Assembly (NCBI GenBank): GCA_902569975.1
Contig: CACFWD010000004.1
Span: 1 to 64,000, forward strand
Length of the DNA: 64,000 bases
Direction of reading: 5' to 3'
Source of the DNA: an uncultured Pelagibacteraceae bacterium
Lineage (GTDB): Bacteria > Pseudomonadota > Alphaproteobacteria > Pelagibacterales > Pelagibacteraceae
Part shown: positions 49,723 to 59,220 of the stretch, piece by piece
Layout: every line of letters begins with the position of its first letter
Position numbering within the stretch: position 1 is the stretch's first letter
Notes under the pieces: generated by a model
What the model saw: only the letters and a program-made list of their open reading frames with translations
Told to the model about the DNA's origin: nothing
Database searches by the model: none
Made by a program: the position numbers and the translations under genes

Positions 49723-50853
49723 TTAATTTTTTGTAAATTTTTTGTTAAATCCTACTAATGCTTTCTTATAATCTTCAACAGTATCTATTTCTTTCCAGCC
49801 ACTTTCAATGATCACACAGTGAACTTTAATACCAATATCTACTAGTTCTTGAATAAAATCTGTAAGGTAAGCTTTTTGGAAAATTTTAGCTCTTTGAAAA
49901 GGCTTATTCCAATATATTTTTTTTAATCGATGGAAATGTTCTTTAAAAATTTCTGTTCCACGATTGGATAATTTTATCATTCCAATAAACTCACCATGAA
50001 CCTCTTCATTACCCGTATTTATTTTACCAATTTTTTCGACCTCATTATTTGAATTAAATATTACATTTTCTGCTTCTGATATAGGGTGATCTTTGCGTCC
50101 TACATAATAGCCTCGCCAATCAATATCAACTACAACAGAAATATCATGATCTGAATTTAACGTTCTTTCAACCACATAAGAGTCAAACAATATGTCAGAA
50201 TATGAAATTATAATATTCCCATTAATAACTTTTTCGGCATAAAAAATAGAATTTAAAATATTGTTATTTTTATAATCAGTATTTTCAAAGTACTTTATAC
50301 CTTTATAATTAATTTTTTCTTTTTTATATCCCCTAATTAAAGAAATATCTTTTACTCCACATTTTTTATATGCATCTAATTGACGTTGAAGAAGAGTTTT
50401 TCCACCAAAATCCAACATACACTTTGGAAGGTTTTCTGTATGCTTTTTAAGTCTACTACCCAAACCAGCTGCGATGATTAATGCTTTATTATTATTTTTG
50501 TTTAATGAGTTTTCAATATTTCTTATTTGCTCTTCATCAAGATTATTTTCTTTTATAGATCTTATTAATGAAACTATTCTTGGATTCTTTTCTATATATT
50601 CTCCTATATCAGGTGCAACATCGCCTTTTGATATACCTGCCAAATCATTGAGTATATTAATATTGATTTTCAAAAATTTAGAAATTTTTTTTATTACAAT
50701 TTGCTTTGGAGCTGAACGTTTTTCTTTTTCAATATCATTCAAATATGAGGCAGCTATACCAATTTTAGCAGCTAATTCTCTTTGACCAAAACCATTTTTT
50801 ATTCTAGCCTCACGAACTAATGCACCAAAATTTTTTTTTTTACTCATCACCAA
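49723..50853 (-). CDS. XRE-type HTH fused to a nucleotidyltransferase (PntC-like phosphonate cytidylyltransferase candidate)
   Basis: N-terminal FGALVREARIKNGFGQRELAAKIGIAASYLNDIEKEKRSAP (HTH) plus ALIIAAGLGSRLKKHTENLPKCMLDFGGKTLLQRQLDAY. Confidence 0.82.
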   Translation of the reverse strand: MVMSKKKNFGALVREARIKNGFGQRELAAKIGIAASYLNDIEKEKRSAPKQIVIKKISKFLKININILNDLAGISKGDVAPDIGEYIEKNPRIVSLIRSIKENNLDEEQIRNIENSLNKNNNKALIIAAGLGSRLKKHTENLPKCMLDFGGKTLLQRQLDAYKKCGVKDISLIRGYKKEKINYKGIKYFENTDYKNNNILNSIFYAEKVINGNIIISYSDILFDSYVVERTLNSDHDISVVVDIDWRGYYVGRKDHPISEAENVIFNSNNEVEKIGKINTGNEEVHGEFIGMIKLSNRGTEIFKEHFHRLKKIYWNKPFQRAKIFQKAYLTDFIQELVDIGIKVHCVIIESGWKEIDTVEDYKKALVGFNKKFTKN

Positions 50854-50861
50854 TTTTTTAC

Positions 50862-51965
50862 TTAATTTAAACCACGAATGATATTGTAAATATCTTTTCC
50901 ATCAATTTTGATAGGATTATTTCCAAGTCTTAATAAATTTATACCATTAATTATATTTTCTGAACTTTTATTTATATCAATATTCAATTTTGTTAAATCA
51001 TCCTCTAAATTTGCTTGTTTTTTAATTGATGATATTTGTGAACTAAAATCATCAATGTTTTGAACGTTGAATAAATTGAATATCTGATCATATCTTTTTT
51101 TTAAATCAAAAGATGTTTCTGATTTATCTAAATTCAAATAATTAAATCTAAAGAATTTTTCAAAAAATAATCCAACAGCATGACCATGGCTTATATTAAA
51201 TAAAGACGTAAAAGGATAAGATGTAGCATGTGGTGCTGTCGTTTTTGAGATGCTGATAGCTTTTCCTGCTAAATTTGCGGCTATACTCATCTCTGCTGCA
51301 TTGTTTAAATTAGGGTTTTTCAAATAAGGTAAATAACTAACTAAAGAAATTTTAAGAGATTTTAAAGCATAGTCGACACTTTTTTCATTAGATTTTTTCG
51401 ATATTAGAGACTCAAGTGCTTGAGCAATAGCATCAAAACCTGCTGATGCTTTAATTTTACCTGGAGCTGAAATTAAATATTCAGGAACTAAAAAGTAATT
51501 ATCGGGAACTAGTAATTCACTTTCAAATGAATGTTTAATACCATTCACATAAATAACAGCATTAGAGGTAACTTCAGCCCCTGAACCAGCTGTAGTTGGA
51601 ATAACAGATAATTTAGTATATTTTTTTTGGAAAGGATAAGAATAATTTTCAATTAATTCTTTAAGGTCGTCTCTAACATCGACCACATTAGCTATTTTAG
51701 CATAATCCATGATAGTCCCACCACCTATTGCTAGGATTAAATCTGGTTTAAAATTTCTTACTTCTTTAATAATTTCAATCAATTCCTCAAGTATTGGAAT
51801 CTCTGATTTTTTATAAAATAATTTTATTTCTTGATTTGGATTAATATCTTTCGACAAAGTTGTAGCTCCAGAGGAAATAAAAGATTTTTTTCCACATAAA
51901 ATAAAAATTCTTTTAAAACTTTTATCATTTATAAAGTTTTTGATATCGTCTATTGAATTAATCAT
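50862..51965 (-). CDS. Iron-type alcohol dehydrogenase, phosphonoacetaldehyde reductase candidate
   Basis: LAIGGGTIMDYAKIA, PTTAGSGAEVTSNAVIY, NISHGHAVGLF; next to Ppd and PepM. Confidence 0.87.
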   Translation of the reverse strand: MINSIDDIKNFINDKSFKRIFILCGKKSFISSGATTLSKDINPNQEIKLFYKKSEIPILEELIEIIKEVRNFKPDLILAIGGGTIMDYAKIANVVDVRDDLKELIENYSYPFQKKYTKLSVIPTTAGSGAEVTSNAVIYVNGIKHSFESELLVPDNYFLVPEYLISAPGKIKASAGFDAIAQALESLISKKSNEKSVDYALKSLKISLVSYLPYLKNPNLNNAAEMSIAANLAGKAISISKTTAPHATSYPFTSLFNISHGHAVGLFFEKFFRFNYLNLDKSETSFDLKKRYDQIFNLFNVQNIDDFSSQISSIKKQANLEDDLTKLNIDINKSSENIINGINLLRLGNNPIKIDGKDIYNIIRGLN

Positions 51966-53059
51966 TAATTCATAAATTGATTTTTTATCTTTATTAAATC
52001 TTTTGGTCTTGGTAAATTTTTTGTTTTAGAATTTGCAATCTTTACTTCCATAAAACTAAGTTTTTTAGATAATAAAAAATTAAGAATATTTTTTTTTAAA
52101 TTTTTGCTATTTTTAATACAATAATATTTTTTGAAACCTAAGCTTTTAGATAATTTTTCAAGATTAATTTTATTTGCATAAGTAACTTGGCCACCGACAG
52201 AATCATGTGTATTATTATTTAAAAGAATATATTTGTAGTTTTTACCCGCGAATGTGCCTGCAGATTTAATTGATCCTAAATGCATTAGAAAAGATCCATC
52301 TCCATCAATACAGACTGTATCATTTTTATTATTCATAGAATATCCTAAAGCCACTGATGACGTGTGACCCATTCCACCAACCATATAAAAATCTTTACCT
52401 TTTTTGATTTGAAATTTTTTTCTTAAATACATCAATTCTCTAGAATTATAACCTGTACTAGAAATAACTTTAGTTTTATTAGACAAATTTTGTAATAAGG
52501 TTTTTAAAAATAATTCTTTTTCTAAAGAATAAAAATCTCTTTTTGGTTTAATTTTAGCTTTTTTTGCTAATACTTTATTTTCTATAAGACATGCAACAAT
52601 ACTTTTATTTTTTTTTGCAAGTTTTATTTGTTTATCAAATTTTTTAAGATCAGGTTTTGACCTTAAAATTGTAAATTTGATTCCCAAAAGCCTGAGTAAT
52701 TCCCTAGTAATTTTACCTTTTACATTATGTTGAGGTTCATCTTTTAAACTAGGTGAGCCTCTCCAGCCAATAACCAAAATTAATGGTATCGAATATACTT
52801 TTTTATGGGCTATTGATATAAGAGGATTTAAAGCATTAGATAGACCTGAATTTTGCATATAAATAACTGGAACTTTCTTTGTAGATAAATATTGACCAAT
52901 ACCGATAGAAACTGCTGCTCCCTCATTAGTTGCTATTATGTGTTTTTTATTGTTTTTTAAGGATGAGGAAAAATGTTTTAAAACACTATCAGGTACTCCA
53001 GAAAAAAAGTCACATTTATTTTTTTTTAGTAAATTAATTAGTCCCTCTACTTCAATCAT
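51965..53059 (-). CDS. Phosphonopyruvate decarboxylase
   Basis: ThDP enzyme: FFSGVPDSVLKHFSS, ATNEGAAVSIGIGQYL, GWRGSPSLKDEPQHNVKG, GMGHTSSVALGYSMN, CIDGDGSFLMHLGS. Confidence 0.92.
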   Translation of the reverse strand: MIEVEGLINLLKKNKCDFFSGVPDSVLKHFSSSLKNNKKHIIATNEGAAVSIGIGQYLSTKKVPVIYMQNSGLSNALNPLISIAHKKVYSIPLILVIGWRGSPSLKDEPQHNVKGKITRELLRLLGIKFTILRSKPDLKKFDKQIKLAKKNKSIVACLIENKVLAKKAKIKPKRDFYSLEKELFLKTLLQNLSNKTKVISSTGYNSRELMYLRKKFQIKKGKDFYMVGGMGHTSSVALGYSMNNKNDTVCIDGDGSFLMHLGSIKSAGTFAGKNYKYILLNNNTHDSVGGQVTYANKINLEKLSKSLGFKKYYCIKNSKNLKKNILNFLLSKKLSFMEVKIANSKTKNLPRPKDLIKIKNQFMN

Positions 53060-54356
53060 TTTTAATTAAGCTAATTATTTCTTTAATAGGTATTATTTTT
53101 TTATCAGCCTCTAGTGCACGACTATTTTTCAAAATTGTTCGTGCGGTATTCTGCATTGCAGGATAAGCCGCTCTTAGTAATTGATTAGCATAGATGACTA
53201 GTTTGAATCCATGTTTTATGAGATCTTTCTCGTAAACTTTTGAATAAGTCGAAGGCACAGATACTAATGGTTTATAATATTTGCTTTTAGTAAATTTTTT
53301 TGCAAAAGAAAATATCTGAGAAGGTGTTTTTTCTTTGCTATGAATCAAAATTGCATCAGCTCCAGCTTTTGAATATATTTCTGCTCTTTTTAATGCATCT
53401 TGTAATCCTTTGCCTAATATAAAACTTTCAATTCTTGCAATGATCATGAAATCATTTGACTGTCTAGTTTTGCATATTTTTTTAATTTTATTTGCAAATA
53501 AATTTGGTTTATCTTGTTTAGTACCAGTTTGATTCTTGAATAGTGAATTTTTTTTGAGTCCAATTTTGTCCTCCATAATTATTGCAGAGACACCTGATCT
53601 TTCTAAAGATCTAATTAAATAAGGAAGATGTTCTATCTGACCACCATTATCTGCATCAAATACTACTGGCTTTGTCGTTACATCCATCATGTCGTTTAAT
53701 GAAGAAATTCTAGCTGAGAAAGATAAAGATGAGTTGTCCGGTAAACCTTTTGTAGCTGAGTCAGTTAAACTAGATGACCACATACCATCAAATTCTAAAT
53801 TTTTATTTTTTTTTTCTACTTTCAAATTTTCTATAATCAAACCAGTTAATGAATTATGAGATTCTAAAATTCTGACTATATTTTTAGATGAAATTAAACG
53901 TTTAAGTCTACTGACTCTATTTTGTGGAGAAATTGCAATTTCTAAAATTCTATTTTTAATTAATGAAGATGAAATATTTTTTGTATATTTTGGTTCAATT
54001 AATTTACCAGACCATTTTTTAAGAGCTTTGATAACATCTTGTCGAGTTTTTTTTTGGACACCTTTTTTCCAATCATCTCCATGTACAACATAATGAGGTT
54101 TAATAAGGTTTAAATTTGATACATAACTTAAAGTATGTTGTGGTATTACTTTTTTTACGTATTTGATATTTTGAACAATAATTTTTCTTCTTTTATAATC
54201 AAGATATGGAATACTTTTATATGAAGCAATTGCTTCATCTGTCAAAAGACCAACGATAACTTCTCCATATCTACTTGCTGTTCTTAATATATTAATATGA
54301 CCTTCATGGATCATATCTACTGATAAACCTACATAAACTTTTTTTTTTAATTTCAT
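53052..54356 (-). CDS. Cytidylyltransferase-phosphoenolpyruvate mutase fusion (PepM)
   Basis: N-terminal YVGLSVDMIHEGHINIL (HxGH) domain; C-terminal PepM with diagnostic EDKIGLKKNS (EDKx5NS). Confidence 0.95.
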   Translation of the reverse strand: MKLKKKVYVGLSVDMIHEGHINILRTASRYGEVIVGLLTDEAIASYKSIPYLDYKRRKIIVQNIKYVKKVIPQHTLSYVSNLNLIKPHYVVHGDDWKKGVQKKTRQDVIKALKKWSGKLIEPKYTKNISSSLIKNRILEIAISPQNRVSRLKRLISSKNIVRILESHNSLTGLIIENLKVEKKNKNLEFDGMWSSSLTDSATKGLPDNSSLSFSARISSLNDMMDVTTKPVVFDADNGGQIEHLPYLIRSLERSGVSAIIMEDKIGLKKNSLFKNQTGTKQDKPNLFANKIKKICKTRQSNDFMIIARIESFILGKGLQDALKRAEIYSKAGADAILIHSKEKTPSQIFSFAKKFTKSKYYKPLVSVPSTYSKVYEKDLIKHGFKLVIYANQLLRAAYPAMQNTARTILKNSRALEADKKIIPIKEIISLIKND

Positions 54357-54422
54357 TAATAAGATAGAAAATTAGTTTCTCTTATATATGAAAAAAACAA
54401 CAGATCCATTAATATATTTTAA

Positions 54423-55166
54423 TTATCTTTCTGATAATGCTTTTGATTTATTCTTGCTAGTTTCTTTATCTTTAAAATATTCATCATATTTAGAACCATT
54501 TTCACTAGGAGTATATGTGTAATATATTATTCTTCTAATTTGATCAGAATCATTCTTTTTTGATCGATGAGGACAAGTATTAGAAAATATTATCATGTCA
54601 CCAACTTCTAAATCTATTACTTTAAACTTTGTTTTACTCTCAACTTCATCAGATAAAGCGGGCGTACCATCTTTTTTAGTATTTTTATAGAGTTGGGCAA
54701 AATCTCCATTATGAGATTTTGCTAGTTCGAGGGCTCCATTTTCTTTGTCACATTTATCTATAGCTATTAATGCACTAATAAAAAAATCTCCATACTCATA
54801 CCAGCCTTTTTTTTTCTCATCCTTAGAATTAATGAATTCAAATATACCATCATAATGAGCAAAAAAACCTTCGCCTCCAGGTGGTTTAGAATTAAATTTA
54901 TCTTTAAATATTAAAAATTCTTTTTTAAAAATTTTTTTTAATAATATTGATATTTTTTCATTTAAATCAATTAAGTTTGTTCCTTTATCATAAAGTTTTT
55001 CAATTCTTCTTAGATTGTTTGAATTATCAAAATATTTGACAGTACCAGAGGCGTTATTTATTTCGTCTATTAACTTAGATACAAAATGTTTACTTAAAAA
55101 ATTTTTGAAAACAAAATATCCTTCATTATCAAATTTTTTTTTGTAATCTAAAGAGCTAATATTCAT
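54423..55166 (-). CDS. Phytanoyl-CoA dioxygenase (PhyH)-like Fe/2-oxoglutarate oxygenase
   Basis: FFAHYDGIFEF (HxD), NTCPHRSKKNDSDQIRRIIYYTY (distal His, Arg). Confidence 0.83.
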   Translation of the reverse strand: MNISSLDYKKKFDNEGYFVFKNFLSKHFVSKLIDEINNASGTVKYFDNSNNLRRIEKLYDKGTNLIDLNEKISILLKKIFKKEFLIFKDKFNSKPPGGEGFFAHYDGIFEFINSKDEKKKGWYEYGDFFISALIAIDKCDKENGALELAKSHNGDFAQLYKNTKKDGTPALSDEVESKTKFKVIDLEVGDMIIFSNTCPHRSKKNDSDQIRRIIYYTYTPSENGSKYDEYFKDKETSKNKSKALSER

Positions 55167-55183
55167 AATCTATCCTGCTAATA

Positions 55184-56305
55184 CTAAACACATATATTTG
55201 AAAAATTTTCATCAAAATATTTTATTGTATTTTCATAATTATAAAAATTTGTTTTTATAAAGTTATTAATTTCATTTTTATCAAATTCATTTGAGGCATT
55301 ATCAATAATTTTATCAATTTCAATTATCTGATTTTTATTAAATTCATATCCAAATTTATCTTTAATAAAATCTTCTATTGGTTGCAAATCTTTAAACATT
55401 CCAAATTTTTCATTATGAATTTTATCAAAATCGTTATAATAAATTACAGGTTTTTTAAATATCATCATATACTCAATTGAAATACCCGAATTATCAGTGA
55501 TTAAACACTTGGCTTTTTGCATAGCTTCAAGATTTTCCGGATTATCATCAAATATAAAATTTTTGTTCTGAAATCTTTCTTTATACATTTTCATCAAGGA
55601 TTGTGATCTTTTTATGGTTTCTGGATGAGGTCTAAATCTTACCTTGTAACCTAAATTTAACAGGTTAACTAATATTTCTTCAAAATCCTCATTAATATAA
55701 TTTGATCTATTTTTATTCCATGAAGGTGCTACTAAAATTTCATCATTATCAATTTCATCGATTTTATTTTTTAAATAATCAAAATAAAAAAAACCTGATT
55801 TAATAAGTTTTTTTTTTTTTAAATTTTCTATCTTTTCTCTATGTTGAATTTCATTAATTTGATAATCACCATTACATAATATTGTATCATAATTGTCAAA
55901 AGCTCCTGAGGTGTAAATTTTTGTAGTGCTTACAGCACCATGGAAATAATAGATATAATTTTTTACAAATTCATTTTTTTTTACAATATTGTTATTAAGA
56001 TCAGTTAAAGTCATAAACATATTATCAGTTACAACACTTTTAAAAAAATACTGAAATAAAAAACCCTGTCCAATATATAGATTTTTAACATCTAGCTGTA
56101 ATATTTTATCGTTTATGTCAGATGAAACATAGTAAATTTCTCCAGGATATTTTTTTGATAAATATTCAATAATCAAATAACTATATTTTAAATACGACTT
56201 ATTCTCCGAGTAAAATATAAATCTTGGTTTCTTCTCGCTAAGTTTATTTATTTCTCTAAATATTGTAAAAAAATTTTTGAAATTAAATGTCAATTTTTTA
56301 AACAT
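55184..56305 (-). CDS. CDP-glycerol glycerophosphotransferase-like (TagB/TagF) enzyme
   Basis: LVAPSWNKNRSNY, VRFRPHPETIKRSQ, AKCLITDNSGISIEYMMIFKKPVIYY. Confidence 0.82.
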   Translation of the reverse strand: MFKKLTFNFKNFFTIFREINKLSEKKPRFIFYSENKSYLKYSYLIIEYLSKKYPGEIYYVSSDINDKILQLDVKNLYIGQGFLFQYFFKSVVTDNMFMTLTDLNNNIVKKNEFVKNYIYYFHGAVSTTKIYTSGAFDNYDTILCNGDYQINEIQHREKIENLKKKKLIKSGFFYFDYLKNKIDEIDNDEILVAPSWNKNRSNYINEDFEEILVNLLNLGYKVRFRPHPETIKRSQSLMKMYKERFQNKNFIFDDNPENLEAMQKAKCLITDNSGISIEYMMIFKKPVIYYNDFDKIHNEKFGMFKDLQPIEDFIKDKFGYEFNKNQIIEIDKIIDNASNEFDKNEINNFIKTNFYNYENTIKYFDENFSNICV

Positions 56306-56311
56306 TAATTA

Positions 56312-57502
56312 CTATCTTGTTCTTCCATAAATATCATTATATCTAATAATATCAGTTTCCTTTAAAATTGATCCTATTTGAGCTTCAATTATTCTAACAG
56401 GTTTTTTATTTGGATTTTCTATTCTATGAACTGAACCTTGTGGAATAAAAATAGTTTCATCTGGTTTCATTGTAAAATATTTCTTATTTAAAGTAATTTT
56501 AGGTTTACCTTGAGTAACTACCCAGTGCTCCGCTCTATGATGATGTTTCTGAAGACTTAATACACCTTTGGGTTTAACATATAGTTCTTTAATTAAGAAT
56601 TCCTTACCGTTAAATAAATTTACATAACTACCCCAAGGTTTATGAAATACATTTTTCTTTTTAAAATAATATCTTTTATTTCGTCCATACATTTTACAAA
56701 TTTCTTTCCAGGACCCTAAATCAGACCAGGGAATATCTAATTTGATAGCATTGATATCTTTAGCTTTTTCTAAGATTGCATAGTCAAAAGACTTAGCTGT
56801 TACTTTGGTAAATGCTTGTTTGTTTAAATAATATACATTACTTTTATATTTTGCTTTTGACAAAGCTTTGTTACAGTTTCGGTAAATCTTAGGTTGATAT
56901 TTTTTAAAATTGTTAATAATTGAATCTTTTCTCAAATAAAAAATTCCAGAATTCCAATAACCTTTTTTACTAATTATTTTTTTGGCTTTGGCCTCTTTAG
57001 GTTTTTCAACAAACTTAGTTACTTTATTATTTTTTGTCAAAAAATATCCAAATTCACTTGAAGGCATTGTTGGTTTAATTCCAAAAATAAAGACATTATT
57101 TTGTGTAAGTTTCTTTTGGTTTTTTTGGATAGCTTTATTGAACAAAGCAATCTTCTCTATCAAATGATCAGCTGTTAAGAACATTAAAGGTTGTTGATTT
57201 GGAATATCTTTTATTAATGCGGCACTCAGTATTGCAGGAGCTGTATTTCTTTTTGTAGGTTCCAAAACTATTTTAAATTTTTTTATTTTATGTCTTTTTA
57301 AATGCTGTTTAACTTTTTTTAAATATTTTGAGTTAGTGCTTATAATCGGTACATCAAATATAGATGCTTTAATTCTCTCAAGAGTTTTACTTAACAAAGT
57401 CCAATTACCAAAATTGATAAACTGTTTAGCTTGAGGATTTTTAGCTTTTGGCCAAAGTCTTGTTCCGGCTCCACCACATAAAATGACTGGGCGAATTTTC
57501 AT
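56312..57502 (-). CDS. manC: Mannose-1-phosphate guanylyltransferase / mannose-6-phosphate isomerase type II
   Basis: RPVILCGGAGTRLWPKAKNPQAKQFI; FVEKPKEAKAKKII; cupin KEFLIKELYVKPKGVLSLQKHHHRAEHWVV. Confidence 0.9.
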   Translation of the reverse strand: MKIRPVILCGGAGTRLWPKAKNPQAKQFINFGNWTLLSKTLERIKASIFDVPIISTNSKYLKKVKQHLKRHKIKKFKIVLEPTKRNTAPAILSAALIKDIPNQQPLMFLTADHLIEKIALFNKAIQKNQKKLTQNNVFIFGIKPTMPSSEFGYFLTKNNKVTKFVEKPKEAKAKKIISKKGYWNSGIFYLRKDSIINNFKKYQPKIYRNCNKALSKAKYKSNVYYLNKQAFTKVTAKSFDYAILEKAKDINAIKLDIPWSDLGSWKEICKMYGRNKRYYFKKKNVFHKPWGSYVNLFNGKEFLIKELYVKPKGVLSLQKHHHRAEHWVVTQGKPKITLNKKYFTMKPDETIFIPQGSVHRIENPNKKPVRIIEAQIGSILKETDIIRYNDIYGRTR

Positions 57503-59220
57503 TAAATTTTTGAATAATCCTTTACTTCTTTTTTCTTACCTGGGTGAGTAGGTGCTCCTAAATATGCAGGCCCAACTGTTTGAGCGTATTTCCAAAGTGT
57601 ACCTGATCCAAAATCAGATTTTCTAGCCTTCCATTTTCTTTTTCTTGAAGCTAATTGAGCTCTTGTTAAACGAACATCTATAGTTCCCTTTTTAGCATCA
57701 ATATCGATAATATCTCCATTACGTAAAAGAGCTATAGGACCTCCTAAGGCAGCTTCAGGTCCAACGTGACCTACGCAAAATCCTCTAGTAGCTCCTGAAA
57801 ATCTTCCATCAGTGATTAAAGCAACTTTCTCACCTTTACCCTGACCATAAATTGCACCAGTTGTTGAAAGCATTTCTCTCATACCTGGTCCACCTACTGG
57901 TCCTTCATATCTAATGATAATTACATCTCCATCTTTGTATTTTTTACTTTGAACTGCTTTCATTGCGCTTTCTTCATTATCAAAACATCTTGCTCTACCA
58001 GTGAATTGTAATTTTTTTAGTCCAGCAATTTTAACAATTCCACCTTCGGGAGCTAAATTACCTTTTAATCCAACAACACCACCATCAGGTGATAGTGGCC
58101 TGTTATAAGCTCTTAATACTTTTTGTTTTGGGTTAAATTTAATTCCTCTTAAATTTTCTTTCATAGTTTTACCGGTAACTGTCATGCAATCACCATGAAT
58201 ATAGCCACCATCGTAAAGAGTTTTTAAAAGCATCGGTACACCACCTGCTAACCACATATCCTTTGCAACATATTTTCCACCAGGTTTTAAATCTGCAAGA
58301 TAAGGAGTTCTTTTAAAAATTTTCGCAACATCCATTAGATCAAATTTAATTCCTGCTTCATTTGCAATTGCTGGTAAATGTAAAGCGGCATTTGTTGAAC
58401 CACCTGTTGCAGCAACAATTGTTGCAGCATTTTCTAAAGCTTTTTTTGTTACTATGTCTCTTGGTTTTATTTTTTTAGCTAATAATTCCATTACCATTTT
58501 GCCGCTTAATTTTGCGTATTTATCTCTCTCTTCATAAGGAGCTGGAGTACCTGCTGAGTAAGGTAATGCTAAACCAATAGCTTCCGAAACACATGCCATA
58601 GTATTTGCAGTAAATTGACCACCACAAGCACCTGCACTTGGACATGCAACTAATTCTAATTTTCTTAATTCTTTTGCAGTCATTTGCCCTGATGAATGTT
58701 TTCCAACAGCTTCAAAAACATCTACAACAGTAACATCTTTACCTTTATATCTTCCTGGAAGTATTGATCCACCATAAATAAAAACACTTGGTACATTTAA
58801 TCTTACCATTGACATCATCAAACCTGGTAAAGACTTGTCACAACCTGCTATACCCACTAGAGCATCATAACAATGACCTCTAACAGTAAGTTCTGCACTA
58901 TCTGCAATAACTTCTCTTGAGATTAACGAAGATTTCATTCCCTCGTGACCCATTGCAATACCATCAGTGACCGTAATCGTGCAAAATTCTCTTGGAGTTC
59001 CTCCTGAGGCTCTTACACCCTTTTTAACTGACTGCGCTTGTCTCATTAAAGCAATATTACATGGCGCTGCTTCATTCCATGTTGATACAACACCTACGAA
59101 TGGTTTGGAGACATCTTTTTCAGTTTCTCCCATAGCATAATAAAAAGATCTATGTGGTGCTCTATCTGCACCTAGAGATGTATGTCTACTTGGTAATTTT
59201 TTTTTATTAAACTTACGCAT
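57502..59220 (-). CDS. ilvD: Dihydroxy-acid dehydratase
   Basis: [73 protein letters not shown]. Confidence 0.96.
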   Translation of the reverse strand: MRKFNKKKLPSRHTSLGADRAPHRSFYYAMGETEKDVSKPFVGVVSTWNEAAPCNIALMRQAQSVKKGVRASGGTPREFCTITVTDGIAMGHEGMKSSLISREVIADSAELTVRGHCYDALVGIAGCDKSLPGLMMSMVRLNVPSVFIYGGSILPGRYKGKDVTVVDVFEAVGKHSSGQMTAKELRKLELVACPSAGACGGQFTANTMACVSEAIGLALPYSAGTPAPYEERDKYAKLSGKMVMELLAKKIKPRDIVTKKALENAATIVAATGGSTNAALHLPAIANEAGIKFDLMDVAKIFKRTPYLADLKPGGKYVAKDMWLAGGVPMLLKTLYDGGYIHGDCMTVTGKTMKENLRGIKFNPKQKVLRAYNRPLSPDGGVVGLKGNLAPEGGIVKIAGLKKLQFTGRARCFDNEESAMKAVQSKKYKDGDVIIIRYEGPVGGPGMREMLSTTGAIYGQGKGEKVALITDGRFSGATRGFCVGHVGPEAALGGPIALLRNGDIIDIDAKKGTIDVRLTRAQLASRKRKWKARKSDFGSGTLWKYAQTVGPAYLGAPTHPGKKKEVKDYSKI

